NCBI GenBank assembly: GCA_002317115.1
Contig: DCIP01000209.1
Location: forward strand, 1 to 22,530
Length of the DNA stretch: 22,530 nucleotides
Direction: 5' to 3'
From: Candidatus Scybalocola fimicaballi
Lineage (GTDB): Bacteria; Bacteroidota; Bacteroidia; Bacteroidales; Paludibacteraceae
The translations under genes were made by a program, and so were the position numbers. The stretch's first letter is position 1; the number at the start of each line of letters is the position of its first letter. This document shows, in pieces, positions 21,892-22,530 of the stretch. The notes below the pieces were generated by a model, which was not told the origin of the DNA, made no database searches, and saw nothing but the letters and a program-made list of their open reading frames with translations.

Positions 21892-21925
21892 CAAAAAGTA
21901 ACATATATAATCATTTGGCTGCAAA
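21892..21925 (-). promoter_or_regulatory. Possible promoter for the frameshifted exported gene
   Basis: On the minus strand TTTG (21925-21922) is followed after 21 bases by TACTTTTTG (21900-21892), a -7-like element with one extra T. It lies 15 bases before the ATA start position. Confidence 0.4.
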
Positions 21926-21984
21926 TCACAATTGATAACAGTAAAACAGTCTTTAATTGTAGACGTCAAAAACAAATAGTTTTT

Positions 21985-22377
21985 CTATCTCGATTCCATA
22001 AGTTTATTTGTATTTTTCCAAACTATAAGCTTAAAAACTAAAATGGGTAACCAAACACCTAAAAATGACAGTAAAGTCATCCATTTAGAAAGAAGCAATA
22101 GAAAAATAAAAGGTATACATTCCAAGCAAGAAAAAAAAATTGATATAAAAAGCAAATCAATTAGTTGCAATAAAAATTCGTTATTAGACATTTCTTTTAG
22201 TTTAAAGAAAAGGCAATAAACTATTGTCAAAGACAAACAAGATGCAAATATACCAAGCTCAAACTCAAAAAAATGTTTAGCAGTTAAAAAATCAAAATAA
22301 TACAAAGCTAATGACTCCCAAACAAAAGAAAATATAAATTGGGACATAATCGATTTAGTTTTTGAAATTTGGTTCAT
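21985..22377 (-). CDS. Small four-helix membrane protein of unknown function
   Basis: The 130-residue, strongly hydrophobic product has four predicted membrane helices (about 12-30, 40-58, 70-95 and 99-118), a polar loop KLKEMSNNE and a basic end (FKLIVWKNTNKLMESR). I do not recognise a family. The ATG at 22377 begins four bases after the stop of the gene fragment upstream on the same strand, so the two are coupled or at least co-transcribed. Base composition is very AT-rich compared with the housekeeping part of the window, consistent with acquired DNA. Small membrane proteins directly behind larger genes can be immunity proteins or accessory subunits; this is only a possibility here. Confidence 0.65.
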   Translation of the reverse strand: MNQISKTKSIMSQFIFSFVWESLALYYFDFLTAKHFFEFELGIFASCLSLTIVYCLFFKLKEMSNNEFLLQLIDLLFISIFFSCLECIPFIFLLLLSKWMTLLSFLGVWLPILVFKLIVWKNTNKLMESR

Positions 22378-22381
22378 AATA

Positions 22382-22530
22382 TTAATCTATTTTAACCGAA
22401 AATGTCCCTTCTTTTTTGTTTTCAATAGGACCACTTACTTTCAAATTGTTATAAAATCTCTTTAAGTAAAAAAACAAAGTTTTTGCTATGGCATTGGCTT
22501 CTTCCCTAAAACCATCCTCACTATAATAAG
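22382..22530 (-). CDS. C-terminal fragment of an unidentified protein (runs off the window end)
   Basis: The minus strand is open from the window edge to a TAA at 22384-22382, giving the last 48-49 residues: YYSEDGFREEANAIAKTLFF, then YLKRFYNNLKVSGPIENKK and a terminal EGTFSVKID. The mix of a charged amphipathic helix and a short strand-like end looks like genuine coding sequence, and the four-base gap to the next ATG supports an operon. I cannot assign a family from this part alone. Confidence 0.6.
   Translation of the reverse strand, partial: YYSEDGFREEANAIAKTLFFYLKRFYNNLKVSGPIENKKEGTFSVKID

Overview
This window looks like a chromosomal segment of a Bacteroidales bacterium (Bacteroides/Prevotella-like; genus not determinable by eye). 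The signs are promoters of the Bacteroidetes type (TTTG, about 19 bases, TAnnTTTG), weak or absent Shine-Dalgarno sequences, many signal-peptidase-II lipoproteins, a Fis-Ump (FISUMP) repeat-domain lipoprotein, a C10 peptidase and a GH43 enzyme with short T9SS-like C-terminal tails, and the gene order recF - DUF721/DciA - hotdog thioesterase. Base composition is moderate through most of the window and drops sharply after about 21.5 kb.

Layout. 1-520 is the 5' part of an NADP-type glutamate dehydrogenase gene on the minus strand, divergent across a 450-base spacer from a DoxX/MauE-type membrane protein (975-2267). Next come a DjlA-like TerB/J-domain membrane protein split by one in-frame TAA (2385-3278), a TPR lipoprotein (3452-4288), a FISUMP lipoprotein (4465-5193) and a small outer-membrane beta-barrel (5486-6130). 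Most of these are single units with a visible promoter and hairpin terminator. Housekeeping genes follow: a PhoH-family ATPase (6292-7269), then recF, a DUF721/DciA gene and a thioesterase (7361-9315). A MltF-like lytic transglycosylase faces them on the minus strand (9420-10790).

From 10962 to 16644 a tightly packed plus-strand operon carries two tandem DUF3298-like lipoproteins, rsmG, pcm and a secreted C10 cysteine peptidase. It has one good promoter in front and one strong bidirectional hairpin behind. The minus strand then holds an exported small protein and a lipoprotein of unknown function (16708-18237), a YbaK-type prolyl-tRNA editing protein (18376-18966) and a secreted GH43-CBM6-like glycoside hydrolase (19095-21080). 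The last 1.4 kb is accessory in character: a 5'-truncated IS5-family transposase with its right inverted repeat, a frameshifted exported-protein gene ending right at the IS end, a four-helix membrane protein and the 3' end of an unidentified gene.

Several intergenic repeat families stand out. They are arrays of 6-base units with CG in fixed phase (6222, 10861, 13310, 17190), hairpins with a shared TGTAGAGACG start but a covarying interior (5213, 6157, 18275, 18991, perhaps 2326), a REP-like double palindrome (7270-7340), an AATGCTGAAT-type repeat cluster (9317-9416) and a perfect 48-base palindrome starting inside the DUF721 stop codon (8798-8845). I found no CRISPR array, tRNA or rRNA. The best candidates for something undescribed are the split DjlA-like gene, the 48-base palindrome, the phased CG hexamer arrays and the frameshifted gene next to the IS remnant.
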